A stretch of DNA of 64,000 nucleotides, from contig NZ_PGOI01000001.1 in NCBI RefSeq assembly GCF_002794355.1, positions 275,665 through 339,664 of the forward strand. The letters are read 5' to 3'. Source of the DNA: Pseudorhodobacter sp. MZDSW-24AT (GTDB taxonomy: Bacteria > Pseudomonadota > Alphaproteobacteria > Rhodobacterales > Rhodobacteraceae). The translations under genes were made by a program, and so were the position numbers. Below the pieces are notes generated by a model. It saw only the letters and a list, made by a program, of their open reading frames with translations. It searched no databases and had not been told where the DNA came from. Each line of letters begins with the position of its first letter. The stretch's first letter is position 1. Shown here one piece after another: positions 35,313-44,382 of the stretch.

Positions 35313-36290
35313 ATGGACATGACCGAACTGGCCAAGGCCGTCATTGCGGGCGACCGCCGGGCCTTGGCGCGGGCGATCACCCGGGTCGAAAGCACGCGCG
35401 CCGATCACCGGGCAGAGGCGGTGGCGCTGGTGGCGCACGCCCGCGCCGCCGGACGGCAAGCGCTGCGCATCGGCCTGTCGGGCACGCCGGGCGTCGGCAA
35501 GTCCACCTTCATCGAAGCCTTCGGCATGATGCTGGTGGCCAGCGGCCTGCGGGTGGCGGTGCTGGCGGTGGACCCAAGCTCCGCCCGCTCGGGCGGGTCG
35601 ATCCTGGGCGACAAAACCCGGATGGACCAGCTCAGCCGCGCACCGGCCGCCTTCATCCGCCCCTCGCCCAGTCAGGCACAGATGGGCGGCGTGGCACGCC
35701 GCTCGCGAGAGGCGGTGGCGCTGTGCGAGGCCGCAGGCTTTGACGTGGTGCTGATCGAAACCGTCGGCGTGGGCCAGTCGGAAACCGTGGTGGCCGAGAT
35801 CTGCGATCTGTTCATCCTGCTGCTCGCCCCGGCGGGGGGGGATGAGTTGCAAGGTGTCAAGCGCGGCATCATGGAAATGGCCGATATGATTCTGGTCAAC
35901 AAGGCCGATGGCGATCTCAAAGCGGCGGCAATGCGCACCCGCGCCGATTACGCTGGTGCCCTGCACCTCTTGCGCCGCCGCCCGCATGATCCCGAAGGCT
36001 TCCCCAAGGCGGTCTGCGTCTCGGCGGTGGAAACCACCGGACTGGCCGAGGCTTGGGCCGACATGCAGGCCCTTGCCGACTGGCGCAAGCAGAACGGCCA
36101 TTGGACGACGCGCCGCGCTCAACAGGCCCGCCACTGGTTCGGGGAAGAGGTGCGCCAAGGGCTGCTCGCGGTGCTCGACCGGGAACCGGCCAAGGGCGCG
36201 ATGGCCGCTTTGGGGGCAAAGGTCGCGGCGGGGGATCTGTCGCCCGAGGCCGCCGCGCTGCACATGCTGGCCGCTTTGGGCCGGCAGTGA
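35313..36290 (+). CDS. meaB: Methylmalonyl-CoA mutase-associated GTPase MeaB
   Basis: P-loop GTPase chaperone of about 325 residues that protects and reactivates the B12-dependent methylmalonyl-CoA mutase. Walker A is GTPGVGKSTFIEA near residue 55, with AVDPSSARSGGSILGDKTRM, VLIETVGVGQSE and NKADGD as G-motifs. The helical C-terminus forms the dimer arm. The start is one of several close choices (35301 GTG, 35313 ATG, 35319 ATG). No mutase gene lies beside it. The length agrees with the family. Confidence 0.94.
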   Translation: MDMTELAKAVIAGDRRALARAITRVESTRADHRAEAVALVAHARAAGRQALRIGLSGTPGVGKSTFIEAFGMMLVASGLRVAVLAVDPSSARSGGSILGDKTRMDQLSRAPAAFIRPSPSQAQMGGVARRSREAVALCEAAGFDVVLIETVGVGQSETVVAEICDLFILLLAPAGGDELQGVKRGIMEMADMILVNKADGDLKAAAMRTRADYAGALHLLRRRPHDPEGFPKAVCVSAVETTGLAEAWADMQALADWRKQNGHWTTRRAQQARHWFGEEVRQGLLAVLDREPAKGAMAALGAKVAAGDLSPEAAALHMLAALGRQ

Positions 36291-36506
36291 CGTCATGACG
36301 TAAGCCATACGCAGGCCAGACGCGGGCCAGACACCAACCATACCGCAGCCGCAGCGCCGCGACCCCGTAAAGCCATGCACCCGGCGCATAGCGGCTTTGG
36401 CCAATCGCTGGATTGTGCAGGTGCAGCAAAAGCCCCATGTTAGCGTCAACGGAAAAGGCGGATGGGCCGCCTTGACCGATCCGAAGATGAGAAAGAGGAT
36501 ATGAAA

Positions 36507-36722
36507 ATGGCTTACACGAACACGCAAACGGTTGCTGGCATTCAGGTCGGCGGATGGATCGGCGATGTTCTGGCCAAGTGGACTGTGGCCCGCGAACGTC
36601 GCGCGGTCTATCTGCAAACCCTGAACGAATTGTCGGCGATGTCCGACCGCGATCTGGCCGACATCAATGTCGCCCGCGTGTCGATCCAAGACATCGCGCA
36701 CGAAGCCGCTTACGGCAAATAA
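36507..36722 (+). CDS. DUF1127 small protein
   Basis: Small protein of 71 residues with the DUF1127 pattern in its second half: RRAVYLQTLNELSAMSDRDLADINVAR. Short Arg-rich DUF1127 proteins are abundant in alphaproteobacteria; some affect sRNA turnover and phosphate or carbon metabolism. The ATG at 36507 is preferred because GAGGA lies 7 bases upstream; an ATG 6 bases earlier is too close to it. It is followed by a strong terminator, so it is a single-gene unit. Confidence 0.85.
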   Translation: MAYTNTQTVAGIQVGGWIGDVLAKWTVARERRAVYLQTLNELSAMSDRDLADINVARVSIQDIAHEAAYGK

Positions 36723-36790
36723 TCCACTGCCGAAAGGCAGTTCCGGCCTCCTGAAGGCGCTCTCCTCCTCCCTGCGCCAACAGGCATTGC

Positions 36791-36825
36791 GGCGAACCGG
36801 TCCTCCCCCGGTTCGCCGTTTTCAT
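36791..36825 (+). terminator. Intrinsic terminator after the DUF1127 gene
   Basis: Perfect arms GGCGAACCGG and CCGGTTCGCC with a 7-base loop, followed by GTTTTCATTTT. It lies 69 bases after the DUF1127 stop. Confidence 0.88.
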
Positions 36826-36846
36826 TTTCTGCGTCGCGCACACAGC

Positions 36847-36864
36847 TGTTAGCGCTGACATAAT
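36847..36864 (+). promoter_or_regulatory. LacI-type operator overlapping a -10 box
   Basis: TGTTAGCGCTGACA (36847-36860) is a 14-base palindrome with one mismatched pair around a central CG, close to well-known LacI-family operators. CATAAT, a good -10, overlaps its end (36859-36864). No clear -35 is present at 16-18 bases. It precedes the MFS gene at 36938. Confidence 0.5.
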
Positions 36865-36937
36865 CTGTGAAGCGGCGGGGGCTTCCCGTGCGCGGCGCTG
36901 CGGTTTACCCAAGCGCACAGCAAGGGAGACCAGATCC

Positions 36938-38131
36938 ATGACGATGACCGAAGCGCGGCGCGCCCGCTGGGCAGTGGCCATGATGTTCGCCGCGGCAGGA
37001 TTCGTGATGGGGGCTTGGGCACCGCAGATCCCGCTCTTGCTGCCGCGCCACCAGATCACCGAATTCACCCTTGGCCTGTTGATCCTTGTGCTGGGCGTGG
37101 GCGCGGTGGGCGCCATGCTGTTCACCGGTCGTCTGATCGGACGGCACGGCTCGGTTGCGGTGCTGCGCGTCTTTGCGCTGTCTTCCGCCGCCGCGCTGCC
37201 AATCGTGGTCTTCTCCCCCTCGCTTGTGGTGCTGACGCCTGCCATGGCGCTTCTGGGCGCGCTGATCGGCTGCATGGATGTGGCGATGAACGCCAATGCG
37301 GTCGAGGTCGAGCGCCGCCTTGGCCGCGCCATCATGTCCTCCAGCCACGGCTTCTGGAGCCTTGGCGGATTTGTCGGCGGCTCTGCAGGGGCTTGGGTGA
37401 TCTCGCTTTGGGGGGCCGAGGTGCAGGCGGTTCTGGTGGGCGTGGCCACGGCGGTGGCCGTTCTGGCCACCTTGCCTTTCCTGCGCGGAGAGGCCCCTGC
37501 CCCGGCAAGTGCCGCTCTGCCCGGTGAAAAGACCGTGCTCCTGCCCCGCGCCGCAGGCCTGTGGCTTCTGGGGGCGCTGGCGCTGTTCTCCATGGTGCCC
37601 GAAGGCGCGGTGCTGGATTGGGCCGCGCTCTATCTGCAAAAGGATATGGGCTCGGATGTCTTCCGCTCGGGCCTTGGCTTTGCCTTCTTTGCGGGGGCAA
37701 TGGCCCTGATGCGCTTCGCGGGGGATTCGGTCCGCAACCGCTTTGGCGCGGTGCTGACGCTGCGGGTGTCGGGCCTGCTGGCGGCGGCAGGGATGATGCT
37801 GGCCGCTCTGGCGCCCAACGATACGCTGGCGATCGCCGCGTTTTTCGTCACCGGGCTCGGCGTGGCAAACATGGTGCCCATCCTGTTCTCGGCCGCCGGG
37901 AATTACCCCGGCGTCGCGTCCGGCACCGCGATTTCCGCCGTCACCATGGTGGGCTACGCGGGCATTCTGGTGGCCCCGGCCAGCATCGGCTTCGTGGCCG
38001 AGGCCATCGGCTTTCGCGTGACCTATGCAGTGCTGTCGCTGCTGCTGATCATCGTGGCCCTCTTTGCCGGCCGAACCGCGGGCGCCGACGAAGTGCAAGC
38101 CGTGCCCGCCCCCGCCCCCCGCACCACCTGA
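36938..38131 (+). CDS. MFS transporter (YbjJ/fucose-permease-like)
   Basis: Inner-membrane transporter of 397 residues with twelve hydrophobic segments. The N-terminal helix contains GAWAPQIPLLLPRHQ, and the loop after helix 2 is GRLIGRHGS. The pattern NAVEVERRLGRAIMSSSHGFWSLGG is typical of the YbjJ-like branch of the family, thought to handle sugars or related small molecules. The ATG follows AAGGGAGACC. The LacI-type operator upstream suggests sugar-responsive control (inference). The substrate is unknown. Confidence 0.88.
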   Translation: MTMTEARRARWAVAMMFAAAGFVMGAWAPQIPLLLPRHQITEFTLGLLILVLGVGAVGAMLFTGRLIGRHGSVAVLRVFALSSAAALPIVVFSPSLVVLTPAMALLGALIGCMDVAMNANAVEVERRLGRAIMSSSHGFWSLGGFVGGSAGAWVISLWGAEVQAVLVGVATAVAVLATLPFLRGEAPAPASAALPGEKTVLLPRAAGLWLLGALALFSMVPEGAVLDWAALYLQKDMGSDVFRSGLGFAFFAGAMALMRFAGDSVRNRFGAVLTLRVSGLLAAAGMMLAALAPNDTLAIAAFFVTGLGVANMVPILFSAAGNYPGVASGTAISAVTMVGYAGILVAPASIGFVAEAIGFRVTYAVLSLLLIIVALFAGRTAGADEVQAVPAPAPRTT

Positions 38132-38227
38132 TCCGGCCAGTCAAAGCCTGCCTCTCTGCCTGCTCTGGCCGCCTGTGCTGTACGCAAGGCACCTTGATGA
38201 CCGCCCTGAATGCGATATGTGACGCGC

Positions 38228-38773
38228 ATGTCCCATGATCTCGACCAGCGCGACCGCCTGCCGCCCGACCTTGTCACCCTGCTGGCCGACTGGCCGCGGG
38301 ATCGCTGGTCGGACGTGCCGGAATTCGAAGGGCTGGCGGCCTTCTGGCTGGACCGGCACTTGGGCTTTCGGGACCTGATGTCCGGCCTGCGGCTGGATGC
38401 GCAGCATGTGGCCGATGGCCTCATGGACCCACAGCGCTGGCAAGGTCGGCTGCTCCGGGGCGGCGAGCAGCTGGTGCAAGGGCTGATCGGGCATCACCAG
38501 ATCGAGGATGCCAGCTATTTCCCCGCCATGCTGCAGCTTGAACCCCGGCTCGCGCGCGGCTTTGATCTGCTGGACGCCGATCACCATGCGCTGGACGGGT
38601 TGCTGGACGGCTTTGTGACCAGCGCCAATGCCGCCCTGCAGGCCCCTGATGCGCGCGCGGCGGCCCTTGCGTTCCACGCATGCCTCACCCCGTTTGAGCG
38701 CCAGCTGACCCGGCATCTGGAAGACGAAGAAGACTTGATCATCCCCGTCATCCTGAAACACCAGATGCGCTAG
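38228..38773 (+). CDS. Hemerythrin-domain protein
   Basis: Cytoplasmic protein of about 181 residues. Likely di-iron ligands appear in the right order for a hemerythrin-like bundle: HLGFRD near residue 38, GHHQIEDASYFP near 85, DADHHALD near 115 and HLEDEED near 160. Such proteins bind oxygen, NO or iron. The start could be 38228 or 38210; neither has a strong ribosome-binding site. It follows the MFS gene by about 96 bases with no terminator seen, so co-transcription is possible. Confidence 0.8.
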   Translation: MSHDLDQRDRLPPDLVTLLADWPRDRWSDVPEFEGLAAFWLDRHLGFRDLMSGLRLDAQHVADGLMDPQRWQGRLLRGGEQLVQGLIGHHQIEDASYFPAMLQLEPRLARGFDLLDADHHALDGLLDGFVTSANAALQAPDARAAALAFHACLTPFERQLTRHLEDEEDLIIPVILKHQMR

Positions 38774-38827
38774 CCCGCGCCCCTCGGCCGCGGTTACCCG
38801 GTCCGGCCACCGGCAGGCGCGGGGGAC

Positions 38828-39754
38828 CTATTTTCCCAGACACCAGCGCATGATGGCCTTTTGCGCATGCAGGCGGTTCTCTGCCTCGTCGAAGATCACC
38901 GAATGCGGTCCGTCCATCACGGCGCTGGTTGCCTCGTCATTGCGATGCGCGGGCAGGCAATGCATGAACAGACTGTCGGGCTTGGCCTTTGCCATCAAGG
39001 CTTCGTTCACCTGATAGCCGCGCAGCTGATTGTGCCGCCGCTCCTTGGCGGATTCGGGATCATGCATGCTGACCCAAGTGTCGGTGACCACCAGATCCGC
39101 CCCGATCACCGCCGTGTGCGGATCACGCTCGATCTGCACATCCGACCCCTTGGCGCGGGCGAATTGCACGAACTTTTCTTCCGGGTCGAGTGTTTCCGGC
39201 CCGGTGAAGGTGAAGTCGAACCCGAACTGCCCCGCCGCATGCAGGAAAGAGCCGCAGACATTGTTGCCATCCCCTGCCCAGACCACCTTTTTCCCGGCGA
39301 TCGGGCCGCGATGCTCTTCATAGGTCATCACATCGGCCATGATCTGGCACGGATGCGTGCGGTTCGTCAGACCATTGATCACCGGCACGGTGGCGTGCTC
39401 GGCCATCTCCAGCAAGGTGGCCTCTTCAAAGGTGCGGATCATGATGAGATCGACATAGCGCGACAGCACGCGGGCGGTATCGGCGATGGTTTCGCCATGG
39501 CCCAGCTGCATTTCCTTGCCCGAAAGCACCATGGTCTGCCCCCCCATCTGGCGCACGCCCACATCAAAAGAGACGCGGGTGCGGGTCGAGGGTTTTTCAA
39601 AGATCAGCGCCACCATGTGACCGGCCAAAGGCTGGTCATCATCGGGCGCCCCGCGTGGACGCCCCCCGCGCGCGGATTTCATCGCATGGGCCGAGTCGAT
39701 CATGGTTCTGAGTTCGGCGGCGTCGGTTTTGTGGATATCGAGAAAGTGATTCAT
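38828..39754 (-). CDS. argF: Ornithine carbamoyltransferase
   Basis: Cytoplasmic enzyme of 308 residues that makes citrulline from ornithine and carbamoyl phosphate in arginine synthesis. The carbamoyl-phosphate site is [12 protein letters not shown] near residue 57, with [15 protein letters not shown] near 135 and MHCLPAHR near 270. The ATG at 39754 was set by family alignment ([15 protein letters not shown]); the open frame extends upstream into argD. It follows argD by 82 bases that contain a hairpin and repeat. Confidence 0.96.
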   Translation of the reverse strand: MNHFLDIHKTDAAELRTMIDSAHAMKSARGGRPRGAPDDDQPLAGHMVALIFEKPSTRTRVSFDVGVRQMGGQTMVLSGKEMQLGHGETIADTARVLSRYVDLIMIRTFEEATLLEMAEHATVPVINGLTNRTHPCQIMADVMTYEEHRGPIAGKKVVWAGDGNNVCGSFLHAAGQFGFDFTFTGPETLDPEEKFVQFARAKGSDVQIERDPHTAVIGADLVVTDTWVSMHDPESAKERRHNQLRGYQVNEALMAKAKPDSLFMHCLPAHRNDEATSAVMDGPHSVIFDEAENRLHAQKAIMRWCLGK

Positions 39755-39781
39755 ATCATTTCGTTTCTTTGGCGGAACGCG

Positions 39782-39831
39782 CCGGGGGCTGTCTGCCCCC
39801 GGACCCCCGAGAGTATTTGTCAAAGGTGCAA
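39782..39831. repeat. Hairpin and repeat element between argD and argF
   Basis: CCGGGGGC and GCCCCCGG form a perfect stem (39782-39802) with a 5-base loop. It is followed by GAGTATTTGTCAAAGGTGCA (39811-39830), a variant of the repeat at 32497 and 44271. It lies inside the argD-argF operon and ends 5 bases before the argD stop. Confidence 0.65.
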
Positions 39832-39836
39832 GCGGA

Positions 39837-41015
39837 TCAGAGAGCCGCTTCCAGATCGGTGGCGGTGGCGTCGAGGCGGGCGAGCGCCTCGGTGATGTCA
39901 GCCTCGGGGATGTTGAGCGCGGGCAGAAGGCGCAGGACATTGTCAGCAGCGGCGACGGTGAGGATGTGGCGACCGTAGCCTGCTTTCACCACATCGCCAT
40001 TGGGCACCACGCATTTCAGGCCAAGGATCAGGCCTTGGCCCCGCACCGCCTCGAACACCTTGGGGTGACTGGCCACGATCCCTTCCAGCCCTTGCCGGAA
40101 CTGAGCGGATTTCTGGCTGACCGCGTCGAGGAATGCCGGGTCCGAGACGATTTCGGTGACCGCGGCCCCGATGGCGCAGCCCAAGGGGTTGCCGCCATAG
40201 GTGGAGCCATGGCTTCCCGCTGTCATCCCCGAGGCCGCGGCTTCGGTGGCCAGCACCGCCCCCAAAGGAAACCCGCCGCCGATGCCCTTGGCCACCATCA
40301 TGATATCGGGGGTGATCCCCGCCCATTCATGCGCGAAAAGCTTGCCGCTGCGCCCCATCCCGCATTGCACCTCATCGAAGATGAGCAAGGTGCCGGTCGA
40401 GTCGCACAGATCGCGCAGGCCTTTCAGGCATTGGTCCGGAACCACCCGGATGCCGCCTTCGCCTTGGATCGGCTCGATGATCACCGCGCAGGTCTGATCG
40501 GTGATGGCAGCACGGATCGCCGCATGATCGGCCCATTTCACTTGCGTGAAGCCCGGCATCAGCGGTCCGTAACCCTTGACCATCTTCTCGGACCCGGCGG
40601 CGGCAATCGCCCCGGTGGAGCGGCCGTGGAAGGCGCCTTCCACGGCCACGATCTGCGTCCGCTCGGGATGACCGGCCTCGTAATGGTGCTTGCGTGCCAT
40701 CTTGATCGCCAGTTCCGCCGCTTCGGTGCCGGAATTGGTGAAAAAGACCGTGTCGGCGAAGGTGCGCGCCACCAGCATCTCGGCCAGCCGCTCTTGTTCG
40801 GGGATGGTGTAGATGTTGGACACATGCCACAGCTTTTGCGCCTGCGCGGTCAGCGCCTCGACCAAGGCCGGATGCGCATGCCCCAGCGCGTTCACCGCGA
40901 TGCCCGCGCCCAGATCCAGATATCGGCTGCCATCCTCGGCCGTCAGCCAGCTGCCCTCCCCCGAGACAAAGGCGAGCGGCGCGCGGTTATAGGTGGGCAG
41001 AACGGCGGAAATCAT
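39837..41015 (-). CDS. argD: Acetylornithine / succinyldiaminopimelate aminotransferase
   Basis: PLP-dependent class III aminotransferase of 392 residues, acting in arginine and possibly lysine synthesis. It shows [20 protein letters not shown] near residue 95, [14 protein letters not shown] near 215 and the PLP lysine in [15 protein letters not shown] near 242. The ATG at 41015 has AAAGGC upstream. It is directly upstream of argF, a common pairing in this family. The upstream region is shared with the divergent gcrA. Confidence 0.95.
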   Translation of the reverse strand: MISAVLPTYNRAPLAFVSGEGSWLTAEDGSRYLDLGAGIAVNALGHAHPALVEALTAQAQKLWHVSNIYTIPEQERLAEMLVARTFADTVFFTNSGTEAAELAIKMARKHHYEAGHPERTQIVAVEGAFHGRSTGAIAAAGSEKMVKGYGPLMPGFTQVKWADHAAIRAAITDQTCAVIIEPIQGEGGIRVVPDQCLKGLRDLCDSTGTLLIFDEVQCGMGRSGKLFAHEWAGITPDIMMVAKGIGGGFPLGAVLATEAAASGMTAGSHGSTYGGNPLGCAIGAAVTEIVSDPAFLDAVSQKSAQFRQGLEGIVASHPKVFEAVRGQGLILGLKCVVPNGDVVKAGYGRHILTVAAADNVLRLLPALNIPEADITEALARLDATATDLEAAL

Positions 41016-41375
41016 GGCACATGCCTTTCGAGATCTGGCGGACCGGGGGCGCAAGGACGTCCCGGCTTGAAAGCGGGAGACCAAGGCGTAACGGGTGGCC
41101 GTGGGGGGTGTCAATCTGGGGATGGCCCAAAGGGGATAACCCTTGCGCGCCGGGCCAAGCGCGATCAGCCGCTCAGAAGCGTCGGGGACGTCGGATCAAG
41201 GCGTGCCGCTGGGTCATGCTGCGCTGTTAGGCGAAGTTTTCGGGCCTGTAAACGGAAAACTGAAGCCGCCGCCCGCTGGCCAGCGCTTGATCTTCCCCCT
41301 GTCTGCTTGTATCCCGTGCCGTCGCGGTTACAATGCGCGACAGCACCTTTCGGCAGCCCCAAAGCGGAGATCACC
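41016..41375. other. Divergent region between argD and gcrA
   Basis: About 360 bases without a supported gene. It must hold promoters for both genes, but I saw no convincing -35/-10 pair or GANTC methylation site by eye. Confidence 0.4.
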
Positions 41376-41984
41376 ATGTCCTGGACGGATGAGCGGGTTG
41401 AAACGCTCAAGAAGATGTGGGCCGAAGGCCAGTCGGCCAGCCAGATCGCCAAGGAACTGGGCGGCGTCACCCGCAATGCGGTGATCGGCAAGGTCCATCG
41501 TCTAGGCCTGTCAAACCGGGTGGGCGGCGGCAAGGACGAGGCCGAGGATGAAGCGCCGGTCGTGGCGGCCAAGCCGGAACCGGCGGCGCGCCCTGCACCA
41601 GAGCCCCGCCCGGAACCGGCAACCACCGCCGCACGCCCCGCGGCAGAGCGGCCTGCCACGGCGAGCCCCGCCGCGCCGTCGAATGTGATGCCGCTGCCGA
41701 TCCGCAAGGCGATCATTCCGGCAGGTCAGCCGCTGCCGCCGCAGCCCTCCGCCAATGAAATCAGCCCCGAGGCGCTGGCGTCGGTGCGCGAGGTGGAAAA
41801 GCACGCCAAACGCCTGACGCTGATGGAGCTGACAGAACGCACCTGCAAATGGCCGATCGGCGACCCGGCTACCGATGATTTCTGGTTCTGCGGCCTGCCG
41901 AGCCTGCCCGGCAAGCCCTATTGCGAAGCCCATGTCGGGGTTGCCTTCCAACCGATGAGCGCGCGGCGCGACCGTCGCCGCTAA
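41376..41984 (+). CDS. gcrA: Cell-cycle regulator GcrA
   Basis: Transcription factor of 202 residues found in alphaproteobacteria, where it binds RNA polymerase sigma-70 and activates methylated (GANTC) promoters. The N-terminal DNA-binding part is SWTDERVETLKKMWAEGQSASQIAKELGG followed by VTRNAVIGKVHRLGLS. A long Pro/Ala linker (about 60-115) is followed by the conserved C-terminal sigma-binding domain (LMELTERTCKWPIGDPATDDFWFCG). The ATG at 41376 follows GCGGAGA. It is divergent from argD. Confidence 0.95.
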   Translation: MSWTDERVETLKKMWAEGQSASQIAKELGGVTRNAVIGKVHRLGLSNRVGGGKDEAEDEAPVVAAKPEPAARPAPEPRPEPATTAARPAAERPATASPAAPSNVMPLPIRKAIIPAGQPLPPQPSANEISPEALASVREVEKHAKRLTLMELTERTCKWPIGDPATDDFWFCGLPSLPGKPYCEAHVGVAFQPMSARRDRRR

Positions 41985-41996
41985 GTCTTGCGCAGG

Positions 41997-42014
41997 GCGG
42001 GTTCACGCACCCGC
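41997..42014 (+). terminator. Weak hairpin after gcrA
   Basis: GCGGGT and ACCCGC with a 6-base loop, 13 bases after the gcrA stop. No T-run follows, so termination is uncertain. Confidence 0.3.
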
Positions 42015-42100
42015 TCTGCCGCCGCTTAAGACCGGGCCGAGCGCCCTCTTCCCTCCGCTTCTTCCAATCCCGAAGCCTCGGCGCCCCAGAGGCGAGGTGG

Positions 42101-44119
42101 TCAGTTGCCGCTGCCCAGCAACCGCTCCAGCAAGCGGCCGGTTTCGGCGCCTAGCGCCTCTTGGGCGCGGCGGCGGGCCGCGTCTTCCAGACTTTCGCCC
42201 TCTTGCGCCACGATCCCCAGCTCTTCCTCGGCCCGGCGCGCAAGCTCTGCCCGCGCCCGGGCCTCGGCCTCCGCCGCCTCGAGCTTGGCGCGTTCCTCCA
42301 GCGCGCGGGCCTGTTCTTCAAAGCGCTCACGCGCCAAGGCCTCCAGATCCAGCCGGAACCGCGGGCTGGCCCATGGCCCGGTGATCAACAAGGGCACCAT
42401 CACGCCGCCGCTGCCATCCACCGCCGCCAGCGCCACCGGGCGCAGCCGGTAATCAAGCAGGCGCGCGCCCAGATCCACGGTGCCATCACCCGTCGCGGTG
42501 ACATAAGGCGCGCGCAAGGACAGATCATCGTTCAAGAGAACTCCGTTCTCCATCGTGAAACTGCCGCTCACGCCGTCAAAGATCGTCCGCTGCCCTTCGC
42601 CCACATAGCCCAAATCCAGCGTGCGCAGCATCCCCGCCACATCCAGCCCACGCAGCTCGCCCTTGCCGAGGCTGAGCCGACCGGAACCTGACAGGCTGCG
42701 CATGATGGCATCCACCGAGTTGCCGACGCCCAGAAATTTCAAGGACAGATCCCCACTGCCGATCAGCCTGTCATAGCCACCCAGATCCATCAGCAAAGGC
42801 TGCATCGCCAGCCCCGCCAGCGTCAGATCGCCCCCGACCGACAGGCCAGAGCGACCGTTCACCACGAATTGGCCGCTGATGGTGCCCTGATAGGCCGCGA
42901 TCTGGCGCAGATCAAACACCGCCCGGCCGCGGTCAATCGTGGTGGCAATGCGGGTGGCGCCGAACCTGACCACGCCCAGATCGACACTTTCGGCGCTCAG
43001 CGCGACCGAGGCATCCATTGCCCCCAGACCCGAAACATCAAGGGGCGCCACCGGCCAGCCCTCGGCCTGCGTGCCACCACGCGCGCCGCCCCCGATTTCG
43101 CCGCCCGTCCCGCCCATCGCCGCCGCAAGCCGCAGCGGTCCTGCCGTTAGCTGCGCGGTGAGCTTGGGCCGTTCGCCCGCTGTGGTCAGATCCGCCTCCA
43201 CCGTCAGCCGGTTGTCGTCCAGCACCACTGTGCCACCGCGCAGATGCAGCGACTGCGCCTCGGTCACGGTCAGCCGCCCCGACGCCTCCACCCGGCCCGC
43301 CCCCAGACCTTGCGGCCGCGCGCCCGGCGTGGCCCCGATCAGACGCAGCGTCTCGGACAGATCGCCCAAGCGCGCCTCCAGCGCTCCCTCGACCGCCATC
43401 GGCGCCCAGCCAGCCCGGCCTGCAAAGCGCAGATCCGCCGCGCCCGCCTGCACTGTCAGCGCAACATCGCCCAGCTTGCCCTCAAGAAAAGGCGCGAAGT
43501 CGGCCAGCGCGAGCTGCGCCGCAAAAGGCTGCCCGTTCGTCACCGCTTTGAAATCGAACGCGGCCTCTCCCCGAAAGGCCGGAATGCGCGCCGTGCCCTC
43601 AAGGCCGCTCAATTCCACCCGCCGCCCTGTCGCATGATCGACATAGGTGAAACGCCCGCCCGTCACTTCGGCCAGATCCAGCGTAAAGGGGGTGCCCTCC
43701 CCGGCCATGCCGGGCGTGGCACTGCCACCGGCGCTGCCGCCAAACTCCCAATTCGCCTGCCCTTCTGCGTTGCGTTCCAGCACCACCTGCGGCGCATCCG
43801 CCTCGATCGCGGTGATGCGCACCTCGCCGCGCATCAGCGCCGTCAGATCCAGCGCGATTCTCAGCCCTTCGGCGCGCAGCATCTCGCCTTCCCGGCTCCA
43901 CGTGGCGTTCGACACCGAAACCGGCCCGGTCTGCACGCCCAAAGTGGGGAAAAAGCTGGGCCGCACCGCGCCTTCCATCACCAGCTGCCGCCCGGTGATC
44001 TCTTCAAAGCGGTCTGCCGCCAGCCGGGCAATCTGTTCGGTGGGCATCAGCACCAGCGCGACCACCGCAAGAAAAACCAACAGCGCCAAAGCCAGAACCG
44101 AACGAAGCACCCAACGCAT
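42101..44119 (-). CDS. AsmA-family protein
   Basis: Envelope protein of 672 residues. A single N-terminal membrane helix (LRSVLALALLVFLAVVALVLM) anchors a long β-rich periplasmic part. The family pattern is visible as EITGRQLVMEGAVRPSFFPTLGVQTGPVSVSNA in the N-terminus and RYRLRPVALAAVDGSGGVMVPLLITGPWASPRF-like sequence near the end. The last 90 residues form an Ala/Glu/Arg-rich coiled coil. AsmA proteins are thought to carry phospholipid between membranes. It converges with gcrA. The start at 44119 has only a weak ribosome-binding site. Confidence 0.88.
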   Translation of the reverse strand: MRWVLRSVLALALLVFLAVVALVLMPTEQIARLAADRFEEITGRQLVMEGAVRPSFFPTLGVQTGPVSVSNATWSREGEMLRAEGLRIALDLTALMRGEVRITAIEADAPQVVLERNAEGQANWEFGGSAGGSATPGMAGEGTPFTLDLAEVTGGRFTYVDHATGRRVELSGLEGTARIPAFRGEAAFDFKAVTNGQPFAAQLALADFAPFLEGKLGDVALTVQAGAADLRFAGRAGWAPMAVEGALEARLGDLSETLRLIGATPGARPQGLGAGRVEASGRLTVTEAQSLHLRGGTVVLDDNRLTVEADLTTAGERPKLTAQLTAGPLRLAAAMGGTGGEIGGGARGGTQAEGWPVAPLDVSGLGAMDASVALSAESVDLGVVRFGATRIATTIDRGRAVFDLRQIAAYQGTISGQFVVNGRSGLSVGGDLTLAGLAMQPLLMDLGGYDRLIGSGDLSLKFLGVGNSVDAIMRSLSGSGRLSLGKGELRGLDVAGMLRTLDLGYVGEGQRTIFDGVSGSFTMENGVLLNDDLSLRAPYVTATGDGTVDLGARLLDYRLRPVALAAVDGSGGVMVPLLITGPWASPRFRLDLEALARERFEEQARALEERAKLEAAEAEARARAELARRAEEELGIVAQEGESLEDAARRRAQEALGAETGRLLERLLGSGN

Positions 44120-44270
44120 GACACAGCCTTCCTGCCGAACCTTGCCCCGAATCTACGCCGCAACCCGCGCCCGCCGCAACGCCCGCGCAAAGCGCCGCAC
44201 AAGCCCCACCCCCCATCGGCGGCACATCGCCGAACCGCCCCCCCCCGTCAGGGTCATCGCCTCCAATGGC

Positions 44271-44291
44271 TTGCACCTTTTCCAAATACTC
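44271..44291 (-). repeat. Copy of the intergenic repeat
   Basis: On the minus strand it reads GTATTTGGAAAAGGTGCAA with flanking GA, identical to the first arm at 32497-32517. It lies between the AsmA gene and rimO, followed by a GCGGAGCG also seen after the 32497 copy. Confidence 0.7.
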
Positions 44292-44382
44292 CCGCGCGGA
44301 GCGCATCTTGGCCAAAAGCGCCAACAACGACAGGCGCAAACCCCTCTATCGGGCCACCCGAAACACGGGTATAGAGCGGCGC

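Noticed and set aside
36438..36451. TGTTAGCGTCAACG upstream of the DUF1127 gene as a second LacI-type operator
   Set aside because: Only one half matches the palindrome at 36847; symmetry is poor, so chance is more likely.
11755..38773. Functional link between the TPC ATPase and the hemerythrin protein
   Set aside because: Some TPC ATPases carry a fused hemerythrin domain, but here the genes are 25 kb apart with unrelated neighbours; no basis for a link.
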